Notes under the pieces: generated by a model | Told to the model about the DNA's origin: nothing | Database searches by the model: none | The model's input: only the letters and a program-made list of their open reading frames with translations | In this document: positions 36,784 to 49,047 of the stretch, piece after piece | Position numbering within the stretch: the first letter of the stretch is position 1 | Layout: every line of letters begins with the position of its first letter | NCBI RefSeq assembly: GCF_964355755.1 | Contig: NC_092670.1 | Location: 34,521,795 to 34,585,794 of the forward strand | DNA from: Antedon mediterranea | Lineage: Eukaryota; Echinodermata; Crinoidea; Comatulida; Antedonidae | DNA: 64,000 bases | Direction of reading: 5' to 3' | Program-made: the position numbers and the translations under genes

Positions 36784-39700
36784 ATGCTTGGGATAGATCC
36801 AAGATGTGAACTAACTCCTGAAACCGCAAAAAAAGCTAAATCGCAGTTAAACGAAGACGTAAACACAACCGGTGCTGCAATAGACAGCGTACGCAAACTG
36901 TACTATACCCGGTCAGACATTAACTTCCGGCAGAACGATGATCAATTTATCCTAAGATTTTTACGAGCTAGCAAATTCAACCGTGACCGTGCATTCCAAA
37001 TTCTTTGCAACTATTATGCCTTCCGTCAAAAGTACAAAGTATCTTCAGAATCGCTTTCTGCGGAGAATCCCCTTATTCAACAAGCTTTGCTAGACGGCTT
37101 TCCGGGCGTGCTCAATGATCTAGACGCATTCGGTAGACGAGTGTTTTTGATAAACGCTGTGAATTGGGAATATTGGTTGTACGGATATAAGGACATTTTA
37201 AAAGCGTTTTTGCTTAGCTTAGAGTTTTTGCATGAAGATGAAAATGTACAAGTAAATGGACTTGTGGTTATTTTGGATTTTAGCGGAGTTCACTTCAAAC
37301 TTGCTTCAAAGGTCACGCCGTCGTTGCTCAAACTAACGATTGAAATGTTTCAGGTATTTTCTAACTTCTACCTCCACTCATTTATGGTGATCGTTTTTAT
37401 CATTTAACATTTTATTGTTTCCCTTCCCAATTAATCATGAGGTTCACCATATTTTATTTTTCAAAAATATAATATGGTGAACCTCATGATAAAGAAGAGC
37501 TGTTTATTTTCCAAGTGCTTCCTTACAGTCCTTCGGGACACCTGTATTCATGGGACACCCCTAATGCACTTGTTAATTGTATGATCCACTATATGACCCC
37601 CAAGAGAGGTGCGTCATGGATGTGTCATTTACAACCCACAATATCATGAACAACATGGTCACATTAATGTGTCATTGTTCTTCAAAATTAGGTGTGTCGT
37701 GGTCACCTAAAGGTAAGTCACTTTTTTGACACAGAGGTGCTTCATGGTATCAGACAAATGACGCACCTCTCCCAGGGGTTGTATAGTGTCATACAATTGA
37801 CGAGTGCACTTTTTTCCATGTCCATTCATTGGACACTACACCCCTTTTTTAAGGGCACACTTAAACCCCTTATTAAGGGGACACACCCCCTACTATGGGG
37901 ACACCTTATGGCTCCCTAATGTGTCCCCTTAATAGAGGTAGTTCTTATTCCTCTTTCATGCACTTTACAATTTCACACACTGCACATTTAATTGCATGAA
38001 TAGATAAAATCATTTTCTTGACACATTTTTATGTTTCCTTTTTTTCAATTTTCAGTGTATTATGTATTTTTACCAGGTGCTTTCAAAGTACATTTATTTT
38101 ATGATTTCAAACCTAATTATAATATTTATGTCATGTGATGTTATGTGCCAGGTTTCCTACTGTGATATAAGTGAGTATTTGTTTTGCATGGTTGTAATGT
38201 GCTGTCAATTTTTTTTAGTTTTAGATTTTTTAATCCATGTTTTGAATTTGTTTGCTTTTGTTTTGGCTACTATATTAGTAACATATTCATACAGGTATAA
38301 ACCTGTCGAATTAATGAAAATGTTGGGCCTACATGAACACTCAATATACAGTAGCTAACTGTAAAAAATAACAATACTGTACAAATGTATGTATGTATGT
38401 TTAATTCATGTACACTGTTTACTATACACTAAAGTCTATATTTGCCGTTCACCATATTTTAAGGTCAATTTACACAGACTAGCGGTAATGATAAGCGAAA
38501 AACCGCGTAGCTTTTACAACTGTAGTATCTGTATCTATCCTGAGCAGGTTTCCTCTAAACTGCCCATCCACTTCGCGTTCTGTGTAAAATGATCATAAGA
38601 AATAACATAGATTCTATATTTTTGTTTTTTCACTTACGGTTATCACTACCACTATGTAAATTACTGTAGGCAGGTTGTAGACATTTAAAATAAAATAATA
38701 AAAACTGTATTGAATATAATATTCTGTAAAATCGTACGTAAGGAGGAAATTCGTGGAAAGAATGAAATGAATAAAATATAGATTATATAACTATATCATT
38801 GTGAAGTTAGACATAAAGTAAATTTCAAAATGTTGTGATGTTTTGTTCTGGAGTAACGTGCCATGCAATCCCGTTAAACAATATTTTATTTTCTCGTTGT
38901 TTAGGATTGTTTTCCTTGTCGTCTTGGTGCGTTACACATTATAAATCAGCGTTGGTTTGTGGAGACGGCTATCAAGCTTTGTAAACCGTTTTTGAAAGAC
39001 GGAATCAAAAAGAAGGTAGGGCCTACTACAACTATTTAGCATAATCATTTACTTCCTGCAAGTGGTGCACTTCATGTCTTCAATTAGTCTGTGATATTTG
39101 TTTTTTTACAAAAGAATCTAAAGCTTGTTGTCTACAGGATTGTAATTGTTTGTAACTACTGTGGAGTAGCTTTGCATCAGGGTGTTGAGTAATTGGTCAG
39201 ATGTTTTGCCCTACTCTGACGTAATTTGGTCTTCATATTAAGTACATTGAGATTACTTGCCAAAAAATAAGTAAAGTAATTCTTGGGTGGGACTCACGAT
39301 CTCCAGATCACTAGCCTGGCTTTCATATGTACTTCTAGACCACCGAGCTTGCACTGATGGCTAGGGGTTAGATTCGAGCCTAAGTATTACCACCCAAGAA
39401 TTACTTCTTTTTATTTAGATATATGTTCACGGTAACAACTTATCAACCCTTCACTACATGGTTCATAAGGAGATATTACCTACAGAGCTAGGCGGACTCA
39501 AACCACCCTATAATCACTTCTCATGGGCTAAGCAGCTGATTGGTTGCAACTACAGGCCAGGGAAAAATGTCAATGCTTGCGAAAACAACAACGCCACACC
39601 GGAATTAGTAAGGTAGGAAGAGTGACATAGTGGTTGAGTGGCTTGCCATTGTGCCTGATGGTTTTTGGTCAAATCTTCCAGTACTACTACTAAATACTAG

Positions 39701-40839
39701 TAAGAATAAGATGCTCGTAGGTGGATACAAGAGGAAGGGTGGGGGAGAATGGCAGAAATCCTTTTTTTTTTTTCGTTTAAGGTTTTTTCAATAATTTCAC
39801 ACTTGTTTTATAGACAAATATTTTTTATTAACTCATCTAAAAACATTTAAAGTTACATATGCTTTTTCTTTTTAAGGTTGTTTAAATAACCTCGCACTTA
39901 TTAATAATTATATTTTCTTATGCTATTACAGTATGTTTGAAATAATTAATTATCAACCTCCTTCATAATTTTTGTTATTCGAACATTGATAAATTTTGAG
40001 AACTCTTTTTTGTATTGTTGCCACAGCTGATGGCCAATTGATTGTGTTTTTGGAAATGAACTAAAACAACAACAAAAAAGAAATCCTGGAGCCGCCACTA
40101 CTATTGCTTAATAGAGACTTTACGAAACACGACAGTTAAGGGAGGACGACGAATATCCTGTGTTCGCTAGAGTGTAAAATCATATAAAGTCGACATAGCA
40201 GTTTTATTAGTTACTCACCCTTCTAGCGCGAAGACGACGACCGGCAGTATCTCTCTCCGATTCCTTCCCCCTGTCTCGTGGCGCAGGACCCTTCTGAATT
40301 TCTGAATTGCTTGTCTCTTGTGATACAGCATGGCCTAGCTTTCGTAGCTAGGGGCCTCGCATTCAAACGCCGCTTTTAACACCGCCATTTTAACCCAATA
40401 AAAATGTTATTTCATTAAACAATTAAATAAGAAGTTTAAATATTATTTCGAGTTTTGAAATTTCCATGTTTAAGTGTAATTTGAACTGTATAGTTTAGTT
40501 TATTTCTAGTCATTCTCCATAAATGGGAAAATGACGGAATTTCACACTAAGCTCCACCCACTTTGTTAAAGCTCATGCATAAATTATTCATTAGCACCAT
40601 CCTCTGGCTTCCCAGACACCTATCACAACATTCCACCTGTCTCTGTCTTTCTTTTAATATGCTTTTAATACTGTACATACATGACTTTTTTTTCCAGAGC
40701 AAGGCGGGTCGAATTGGTACATCCATCAGCAAACGATGTCGGGCCGATGACGGCGGTTGATGATGCGTTGCGGATGGAGCCATTACCGTCGGACGAGAAC
40801 GAGGAATTGGAAGAAATGATGCTATTCCTCGACTACTGA
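36784..40839 (+). CDS. CLVS: clavesin-like CRAL-TRIO (Sec14) domain protein
   Basis: Coding exons 36784-37353, 38905-39015, 39419-39612 and 40698-40839 join in phase to 338 residues. An in-frame TGA at 36766 supports the start. The CRAL-TRIO N-terminal helices cover about residues 12-85 (NDDQFILRFLRASKF at 51-65), followed by ALLDGFPGVL (101-110) and the lipid-binding domain (about 100-275), with LDFSGVHFKLASK then TPSLLKL, a KPFLKD motif and HGNNLSTLH plus LPTELGG then PPY. This series matches clavesins closely and alpha-tocopherol transfer protein relatives more distantly. Clavesins bind phosphatidylinositol 3,5-bisphosphate and act with clathrin in endosome and lysosome traffic. The tail after about residue 290 is acidic (EELEEMM) and unlike the vertebrate tails. 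A MITE begins 48 bases after the stop codon and is probably in the 3' UTR. Confidence 0.93.
37434..37490. repeat. perfect hairpin in the first coding intron of the clavesin-like gene
   Basis: Perfect 20-bp arms (ATCATGAGGTTCACCATATT and its complement) at 37434-37453 and 37471-37490 surround a 17-bp AT-rich loop. GGACACCCTTATT-type repeats lie downstream at about 37815-37930. Confidence 0.85.
38450..38592. mobile_element. dispersed repeat family C, copy 1
   Basis: Text from TTTACACAGACTAGCGGTAA to CGCGTTCTGTGTAAAATG recurs at 53540-53665. The ends TTACACAGA and TCTGTGTAA are inverted, suggesting a small MITE. Confidence 0.6.
39274..39407 (-). mobile_element. tRNA-derived SINE head inside a 17-bp inverted repeat
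   Basis: On the minus strand an A-box-like AAGCTCGGTGGTCTAG and a B-box-like GATCGTGAGTCCC are visible. Perfect inverted arms AAGTAATTCTTGGGTGG close the unit. It ends 12 bases before the third coding exon of the clavesin-like gene. Confidence 0.55.
39617..39700 (+). mobile_element. tRNA-derived SINE relic
   Basis: A tRNA-like A box (TAGTGGTTGAGTGG) and a weak B box (GGTCAAATCTTCC) start just after the 39612 splice donor. No intact tRNA fold is evident. Confidence 0.45.
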
Positions 40840-40886
40840 TTTAGCAGCTGTTCCTAATCTACAAATTGACTGCATGTTCTACAAAC

Positions 40887-41007
40887 GTCTCTGTCTACAC
40901 TTTATGTGACAACAAATGTGATGTGCCCATATATAGACATGATGATGGCATATCACACAAAAATCATACATTTTTTGTCAAACTAGTTTGATAGTGTAGA
41001 CAGACAT
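40887..41007. mobile_element. MITE family A, copy 4 (clavesin-like 3' flank)
   Basis: CTCTGTCTACACTTTATGTG at the left and GTTTGATAGTGTAGACAG at the right with the shared centre identify the family. The right flank is TAA. Confidence 0.85.
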
Positions 41008-41670
41008 TAAGCACAAGGTAAAACACAACAAAGTAGGACTGAATCTGCACGGCTACTACCTAGGCCTACTGCTGGTGTTTTACAATTGTATGCATCATTG
41101 AACATAGCACAAAACTCGCACATACTGGTTTCTATTCTACGTATTCCGTAAAGGTAACCACGACTAGTTACAATCTATTACACTGTCAACATAAGCGCTT
41201 GCACACTGGTTCCTTTCAGATCTGTTCAGTTGCTTGAAAAGTCAGTATAAGCGCTCTTCCTTTCTGTTGAGCTGAGTTCCGTATTGACATAAGCTTACCT
41301 TAATGTTATTAGAATGTGTTGTCATTATATTTACTTTTTGAATATGTTATAAACACTTTTTGGTTTTTATTTTATTAATTCGTAATATAATTATGGGCTT
41401 CTATTTTGAAATATGTTTAGGGTGCTTATAACTTATTTACTAAAAAATACTTTCATAAAACATATTTGTATAAACAGTACAGTAATTTTCTTTCATAACT
41501 GTTAATAGGTTGATTTATGTATTATTTATGTATAAGTTATTCTATTACATATAATGTAAAAATTAATTTATAATACACAACAGCCTAAAAAACAATTTTC
41601 AATTCACCTCACAAACTATAATTTGTGTCAAATGTATTACAATATACAACATACATATGAAATTAAAATC

Positions 41671-41848
41671 CTGTGGCCGTATTCACCATTCACACTTTTT
41701 TTTAAAAATCTCCTATCTAAGTGAATACAATTTAAGGGAAATACTAATATTTATTTAGTTAAGTACAATACTTAATATTTATTTAGTTAAGTACAATACT
41801 TAATATTTAAGGGAAATAGAAGTGTGAATATGGTGAATACGGCCACAG
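41671..41848. mobile_element. 178-bp MITE with 4-bp target duplication
   Basis: Perfect 19-bp termini (CTGTGGCCGTATTCACCAT), extended by about 8 bp with a small gap, bound an AT-rich core containing a direct repeat (TTATTTAGTTAAGTACAATA). AATC is present on both sides. Confidence 0.85.
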
Positions 41849-42944
41849 AATCCACCACTGTTGTGTTGATAAAGGCCTTGCAACCCAAATCAACTCTAAA
41901 ACAAAATTTTAGTCAATTATTGAAGCCTTAGCAAGCTGTATAGTTATGCAAATGACCTGACACCTGGATAGGTCATGTGATGCTTAATACCATTGATTTG
42001 TAACGCCATCAATCTGTTTTTATTTTTTGTGTATATAATTGATTTCCGATTGTAAAACAATGGACAGTGTCATTTTTGTACGAATACTACACTTATTGTA
42101 GCATATGAAATTGAATGTAAATTAAAATTGCCAATTTAAACAGAAATAAGTAAATATATCGTCACTATCCGTGAATAAGTGCATTATATCGTCAATATTC
42201 AAAACCTTGTATCTCTGTTTTTTTTTCTGAAATTGACTTTTTGTAGCCAATATGTTTAGGGTCACTGTGAAAAAAATGGCGAAATTTTAAGAAATAGCCA
42301 ATGAGAAAGAAGAATTTGTTTTTGTCGGAAAGTGTATATTTTTGTGGCTCATACAAGTAAAGGTTTTGAATGGAAAAAAAAAAACCATTAATGAAAAAAT
42401 AATTCTAAATACTTGTTTCAAAACAAAATTGTAGTGATTTATTTATTATCTTTTTATATTTTATTAGAAAAAAATAATTCTAAATACTTGTTTAAAAACA
42501 AAATTGTATTCATTTATTTATTATTATTTGTTATATTTATTAGAATCTGGGAATTTTTTTTATTCATTACCAATTTTCAAATACGGTCTTATCCTGATAA
42601 ACTAGGCACAAAATAGATTATTTTTAGTAGAGATACAAGGTTTTGATAGAATATTGATGACATTGGTTATCTACTTTGTTAAAAAATAATGATGCTTTCC
42701 AGCATTTTTGTTTCCTTTTTGTACCAGAATGATTTATATGGTTACTAGTAGTTAAATGAATAAGTGCTTATTTCAAATGCGTCATTCTCATTTGCGTTCA
42801 GTCTGCTCCGACTTCATTATATTCTAGTGCCTTACCTCTATAGGAAATTAATTAAAGCTATAGTTGTTTGGCTCTGCTTAGAAACCTTGAACTATTTATC
42901 ATTGCATTTGTTCACTCATGTACAACAGATACCCAAACTAATAA
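41849..42944. other. gene-free AT-rich stretch with a direct duplication
   Basis: About 70 bp containing AATTCTAAATACTTGTTT and AAAACAAAATTGTA is duplicated head to tail at 42400-42540. No coding exon is seen. Confidence 0.5.
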
Positions 42945-43086
42945 AGCTCTGTCTACACTATCAAACTTTATGTACCAAAAAATGTGATGTGCCCATGGAC
43001 ATGATGATGTCATATCACTACCATATTTAAGCATATCACTACCATATTTGGGCACATCACACTATTTTGTCAAACTAGACAGAGCT
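42945..43086. mobile_element. MITE family A, copy 5
   Basis: AGCTCTGTCTACACTATCAA at the left, CAAACTAGACAGAGCT at the right, TAA on both sides. Confidence 0.85.
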
Positions 43087-43110
43087 TAATATATTCTCAT
43101 AATGTGTTTT

Positions 43111-43243
43111 CTAGTTTGACAAAAAATGTGTTATGTGCCCAAATATGGTAGTGATATGCCCAAATATGGTAGTGATATGATGCCATCATTTCCATATATG
43201 GGCACATCACATTTTTTTGTCACATAAAGTTTGATAATGTCTA
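43111..43243. mobile_element. MITE family A, copy 6 (outer ends missing)
   Basis: The CTAGTTTGACAAAAAATGTG block, AAATATGGTAGTGATATG repeats and CATAAAGTTTGATAATG block are present. The outermost GCTCTGTCTACAC is not. It is 25 bp from copy 5, a near-tandem pair. Confidence 0.8.
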
Positions 43244-44559
43244 TTGCACTATTGTAATTTGTAAGACCAAAATTAGTAAAAAGATAAATATTTTGGCACA
43301 TAAGGCATTTCATACTTATAATACTTGAGCGCCACAATTCTATATATCCAGACAAATATCTAAGCAGTGACTGGTGGACTATAACTACAGACTTGGTGCA
43401 AATCTAAATGTGTCTGTATATTTGCCAAGAATTCCATAGTTGTGCAAGTGTCTTTTTTTTAATAAGAAGCTAATTATTAATAGAGACTGAGTGAATCGTT
43501 CCAGGTACTCCATTTAATCAAGCTGTTACTTAAAAAGAAATGTTGTCATCTATACTGTTTTGTTTTGTTAATATTATATTATTTTACAAAAATACCTTTC
43601 ATTATAAGTGTACTTTGAACTGTTTTTATGTTTCAAACGTTCCAAAAATTTCATTCATTTTTAAACAATGCAATTTATGTTAAATTGGTATGTGACCAAA
43701 TATAGTCCTATGGGGCCTAAAATGATATTTGAGAACAATTAGGGCTTGGATTACAATTGGATTACATTAACAATGAAATTGACCAAATTTTTGTGTCCGA
43801 ATTTAGCCTAAATTAAGGAGCGGGATTATAAAAAGTATTGGGATTATATTCGGTTGTGTTTTTCAACGTTATTTTGTACATTTTATATTTGTTTCTTAAT
43901 TTTATTTCCATTAATAATTTTAAAAACAATTTTAATTAATTTAATCAAAATGCATATTTAATTTGTTTGTGTTTTATTTCAAAACAATGCAATTTACTTT
44001 TAATTTGTGCATTTTGTGGTTTAATGGTTGTTATGGCAATTTTACTGGTTTCTTAGTTTTTATAACATTTTAATTACATTTATAAATTCATATTAAATTT
44101 ACGTTAATTATTAAGGAAATTCAAGTAGTAATTTAGTATATTAAGGTTGTTCTGTGCCGATTATTGAATTCACAATAAAGTGAACTGACATATTAAACAT
44201 TTTAAGTGGTAGTTATTTATATGAGGCTTATTTCTTTGTTAAAAATCAAAATACAAACAAACCATAAAAACAACATACAGCGGGATTGTGTAGTTTTATG
44301 TAAATTACATGTAAATATTATGTAAAGTAACTACCAACAAAAAAGTGTTTGTTTAGGTAAACAAACTATCGTAAAGAGTATTGCTGCTGTAATTTTATGT
44401 AAACAAACTGTACCAACATGTAAATTATACAAAATAAAGTAGCGTTGGTACAGTTTGTTTACATGTAAACAAACTTTAGAGGTAAAGGTATTTATTATCA
44501 CCCTCAAGCTTAATTTCAAACTAAGGACATTCAGATTAGGCCTTCTACAGACCCACTGC
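43244..44559. other. gene-free AT-rich stretch with palindromic GTAAACA motifs
   Basis: No coding exon is recognised. 44452-44475 is a perfect 24-bp palindrome (AGTTTGTTTACA and its complement). Other GTAAACAAACT copies stand nearby at about 44356 and 44399, and a related ATTTACATGTAAACC is at about 45079. Confidence 0.5.
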
Positions 44560-45035
44560 AGTCAGCACACCGGGAAAATCTAAATAGTGTAAGTTAATTC
44601 TTCTTTCCACTGGAAAGGCCTCTTCACCAATTGACCATTCACTTCTGTCTCTACTAGCTACTCTTTGCCATGCAATGCCACCATGTGTTGTTAGTTCATC
44701 CCTCCATCTCATATTCTGTCTCCCTCTGCCTCTTTTGTAGGTTCTTGGAGTCCAATTTGTCAGTCTGTTGTCATATCTTCTGGCCAGATTTTCCTGCTCA
44801 CCTCCATTTCTTTGATTTTATGCTGCTTATTATGTCCTGAACTCCTGATTTAAATCTGAGATTTGTTTTTGACACTTTATCTTTCTTTGTGACACCTATT
44901 AGTACGCTTTCCATTGCCCTTTCTGTTACTCTCAGTCTTTTTTCAAAATGCTTAGTAATGGTCCATGTTTCCGAACTGTAGATAAGGGTTGGTATGATGC
45001 ATTGGTTGAAGACCTTTCTTGTAAGTTAATTAACA
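44560..45035 (-). mobile_element. non-LTR retrotransposon relic (reverse-transcriptase C-terminal region)
   Basis: The minus strand reads in one main frame, with a few stops and frameshifts, as ERAMESVLIGVTKKDKVSK, then SIKSKKW, then a WRDELTTHGGIAWQRVA segment. These are the conserved features downstream of the RT domain in RTE/CR1-type LINEs. Family assignment beyond non-LTR is uncertain. Confidence 0.75.
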
Positions 45036-45129
45036 TGCAGTATATGTCTCATCAAAACAGCAACAGAAAGTAGTGTTACAGTTTATTTACATGTAAACCA
45101 ACTTAATTATCTGCACATTGCACATCAAT

Positions 45130-45612
45130 TAAAATAAACCAGGAAAGAGTCCAATACAGTACAACTTCACTCTTCCTTCCCTAAATAAGTGAAGTGCCTC
45201 TGTACAGATTTCCTAATTGATGATGCTTTGCTACCTAAACCTGTTGAACGTAGAAGTGAGAAACTTGTTTTCAGACATGAGAAGTCTTGTACTAATGCTT
45301 TTTTTTATTCTGTTTTTATTTCATTTCCACGGATGTGGGATGAGATTCCGGTATATATAACAGACATGTTTATTTATAATGATTGCAATTTTTATTCTGT
45401 TTTATATAAATTCTATGTTACCGGGTTGTTAAATGTTTATCCTTGTTAATGTTATTTTGCCACCAGCACTATCAGGAGAGTCTTTTATAGCGATATTTTT
45501 TGCTTTTTGACAATCCGCCAGGATAGTGTTCTGCGCTTTTTCTCTGCTTGCTGTTGTTCTATGTAATATATGCTTTTTGTATTATTTTTTCTGGATAATA
45601 AATGAATAAACT
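45130..45612 (+). mobile_element. 3' end of a second non-LTR retrotransposon
   Basis: An open frame at 45189-45449 contains RRSEKLVFRHEKSCTNAFF, then a PRMWDEIP motif and a LYKFYVTGLLN tail. This resembles the C-terminus of CR1-like LINE polyproteins (R..NSLP..I..FK..L). An AT-rich 3' end with AATAAATGAATAAA follows. It lies head-away from the relic at 44560. Confidence 0.65.
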
Positions 45613-46983
45613 ACAGCAATAATACACCATACAAAATTCAGTTTTTTCTTATTTTTATTTTTCAAACCAGGTCAGATACAACATCAAGGTTTTATAGAAA
45701 CAATTCATTAAGTTTTTCATCAAGGTTAAAAACTTTCAGATTCAGATTCATATGTTGTATCACGGGGAATTATTTACAATAAATAAGTTCCTTCATGGTT
45801 TTATCATGTTTGTTTTAAAATATTTACAATTTAAGAAGTAAACTTTTTTTGCAAAACATATTGAAAAATACAGAGAAAGTTATAGATAATTCAACCATTT
45901 CTAATTACATAAAATATTAATAATATACAGTGAACTTGGTATATTATATTTGAATTACAGATTCTTGCATTCGCACTGGCCTTATTTTAGTAACATTTTA
46001 CCGAGAGCCCGGGAATGGCAATCTTATTGAATCCTGTCCACACACACAATTTCTTGGCGCTGTGAGTTTTGCAAGTTGTGGTATGATTTCAGAATCATAA
46101 AAAGCGAAGTGTCCTTGTGTGTATGGCGAGTTTCAACGATTGGATTTTTGGCAAGTGGTGGGGAGTCTACCGGACAAGTAGGACTGGGGGTGGGGAAACT
46201 TATTGTGCAGCTCGGTATAAGTCTTCCCGCCAGATATAGTTACTCCCAGGATGTTCCCACAGTTCTAAGTTCCCATTATTCAAAACCTCACAAGTTGTAA
46301 TGATAGGACATCAAATTAAGCTCAGCCCTTCATTTTATCATTTTTAGGCCCTGGGCATCCACTATTTCAAAATCATGGATTCGCCACTGCCTACTATTTA
46401 GTCGGTAAAGTCTTAACAAAAAAGTTCATTGCGGTTACAGCTAAAGATTTATAACTCCAATATAAAACAGTTAAATTAACTCCAATACAAAACAGTTAAA
46501 TTAATACAAACATTATATAATTGTGTGCTTTCGTGGAATATTAAAAGGATACAGGATTTACAAACACTATATATACATCCCTCGAGAATGGACAAAAATA
46601 TATATTGGATTAAAAAGTATTACTATTATAGTCCATTAGTAAAAATTATTGTGCAACCAAATGTTTTTATTAATTTTAATTTTGGAAGATAAATAGCAAA
46701 ATAAATAGAATAAATACATGCATACACAATGGTCAATCATGTGGTCTCAGACCTTTTTCCCAAAAACAATGTTTTTTTTTAAAACAACTGCTCAGGTAAT
46801 ACTAATTTTTTATTAGACTTTTTTAATTAACAAAACATTTAGGAATCAGTTTGGAATGGATAAACATACATTTAGAATCACAATGTGTGTGGAATGAATA
46901 TTTTATGGTTCTGGAAAACTGTTTAAATATTTTAAAATAATTTTTACTGTGTATCCAAAAAAAATAATTGTTTGCACAAACAC
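45613..46983. other. gene-free AT-rich stretch
   Basis: No coding exon is recognised. A fragment near 46340-46395 (GGGCATCCACTATTTCAAAA, then GCCACTGCC) resembles an end of an hAT-like MITE. Confidence 0.45.
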
Positions 46984-47211
46984 CCGATTCTAGGTGCTGT
47001 ATCTCCACATATGACAATATTTGGCAAGTATCATAGGCAAATCCTTAATACAGCATCTCATGTGTACCACACTGTATCTCTATGGAAGGTTAGGTAGATT
47101 TAGGTTAGGGTATAATATGATCCAGGCGTCACATGTGTAACACATGAGATGGTGTATCAAACAATTTGCCTATCGCACGGGACAAATTTAGATACAGTTC
47201 CAAGAATCGCC
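46984..47211. mobile_element. imperfect foldback element
   Basis: The whole 228 bp is a long imperfect inverted repeat. CGATTCTAGGTGCTGTATCT pairs with AGATACAGTTCCAAGAATCG, and inner arms around ATAGGCAAAT and CATCTCATGTGT pair closer to the centre. Confidence 0.75.
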
Positions 47212-47592
47212 TGTAACAAAAGCTATACAAGGGCCTATGATTGGTTAATGTAAGTTAAAATATACAAGGTTTGACAATACAGCAGAATATACAATTATAC
47301 ACATTATAAATGTACAATATATAAAATACAACAACAGATCAATATGTTAATTACAACTATTATATTAGTGTAGAATATTCACATAATAAAATACATTATT
47401 AAATAAAACAAATAGTAACAAAAGAGAACAAACTTAATATAAATGGACCATTTTCTGAGAAAGAGCTTGAAATGTTACGGTTGAACGGTTGTGAAGAGAA
47501 ATAAGACGTTGGTACAGAAGAGAACCTCTTTTTAAGGGCCACCTTAGGGACCTAAAAAAGTGTTTCCTTAAAATGTGTGTATTAGGTTGCCT

Positions 47593-47772
47593 GAAGTGCT
47601 CATAAACGCAGAGGCCTGAAGCTTTTGGTTTAGGGACACTACATAGCTCCAAACACTGAGAACCTCAGGCATTTTGAATGCTTTTTCTTCTTCTGGGCCC
47701 CGCTAAGGGACCCCCATAATCTCTGGCACCCCTGGGTTTAGCCAGTAAGCACTCATAGCCACTGCACCACTG
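47593..47772. mobile_element. hAT-like MITE, copy 3 (decayed)
   Basis: The inner blocks AGAGGCCTGAAGCTTTTGGT and CCCCTGGGTTTAGCCAGTAA and the terminal GCACCACTG match copy 1. The left end is mutated. Confidence 0.7.
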
Positions 47773-48824
47773 AAAGGAGGGTTGTAATATGTAACTTAGT
47801 ACTAAGGTGGAACTAAGGTGGATCTGAGGTGGAAAAACGTTTTTATAATGTAATCACGGTAAGTTTTTTTAAATTGTATTGGTTACATAAAGGTGAAATG
47901 AGTTTTGTCTTTTTGTTCAACTGAACTATGATTACCATTACATTATTTGTTCTTTCTCAGAAGATAATTCATCTTCAAACTCAAAATTACAAAACTGCTA
48001 TAATTGTACTGACTGTACAATTCAAACATTTTCGCACAGCAAGCCAAAAAAAAAATATACATCACAAAATATTGGTAAATATCTATTATATACAACACTG
48101 TGGAAGAAAATATTATCTTTCCAAAAGTAAAAAAAAAAATACATTAAAAAAAATATTTTAATTGGTGGTTTCAGTTAATTACAGGAAACTACTTAACAAC
48201 TATTCACAAACTATTTTTACAAATTAAACAAGAATAAAATAAATAGGTGTGGGAAGTGTTTAAATCTCCAAAGAGTTTTTATATAGATTGGCTAGAGGGT
48301 GGACTCCAATGTTATCATCATGGTTCAAAAAGTGAATATTTATGGTGAGGGAAGCAACAAGATGGCGGCGACCATTCAATACGCCAGTCGTGCCTCCTAA
48401 GCAGTCACGCACTACTACTAATGATTTACAGCGGCATATTTATGGTTCCCTCTAGCCAATCTATAACTCTTTGGTTTTTCCCCACTTTTTCTAACTAGTA
48501 TAATGTATATTATTAAGTATTTAAAATCTAGTGCATATTTCAAGTGAAGACACATAGGAGTGATATTTTTTTGGCCCGGTTAGCGAAAATAAAATTATTT
48601 AAATACTGTAGCATCTTATAACAATATAAATCTTTTCCTCTTTTCTATATAACTCTGTTCAAGATGATATTACATTTCTTTGGTTACCTTACCTTTCCCA
48701 CTAAAGTTAATTATTTTGCTAATTTTTTTCAGGCAATACAGAAAACAACTGCTCTACACTTTGTTCCCGCTTCCTTTTGAAGCATTAATGTGATATGATG
48801 CATTATATATTTTTCACACTATAA

Positions 48825-48986
48825 AGCCCTGTCTACACTATCAAACTAGTTTAACAAAAAAAGTGTGATGTGCCCAAATGTGGTAGTAATATACCCAAAT
48901 ATGATAGTGATATGACATCATAATGTCCATATATGTGCACATCACATTTTTTTTGTCATATAAAATTTGATAGTGTAGACAGAGCT
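48825..48986. mobile_element. MITE family A, copy 7
   Basis: AGCCCTGTCTACACTATCAA and TTTGATAGTGTAGACAGAGC bound the near-palindrome, with TAA on both sides. Confidence 0.9.
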
Positions 48987-49047
48987 TAAAACATAGTATT
49001 TTGTGACTAAAATTTACTAGTATTATAGTCTCTTGTATTCTAAACAG

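Noticed and set aside
48730-48780. Possible terminal exon after TTTTTTTCAG at about 48733
   Set aside because: Only about 15 codons to a stop, no partner exon and no family resemblance; a chance acceptor is more likely.
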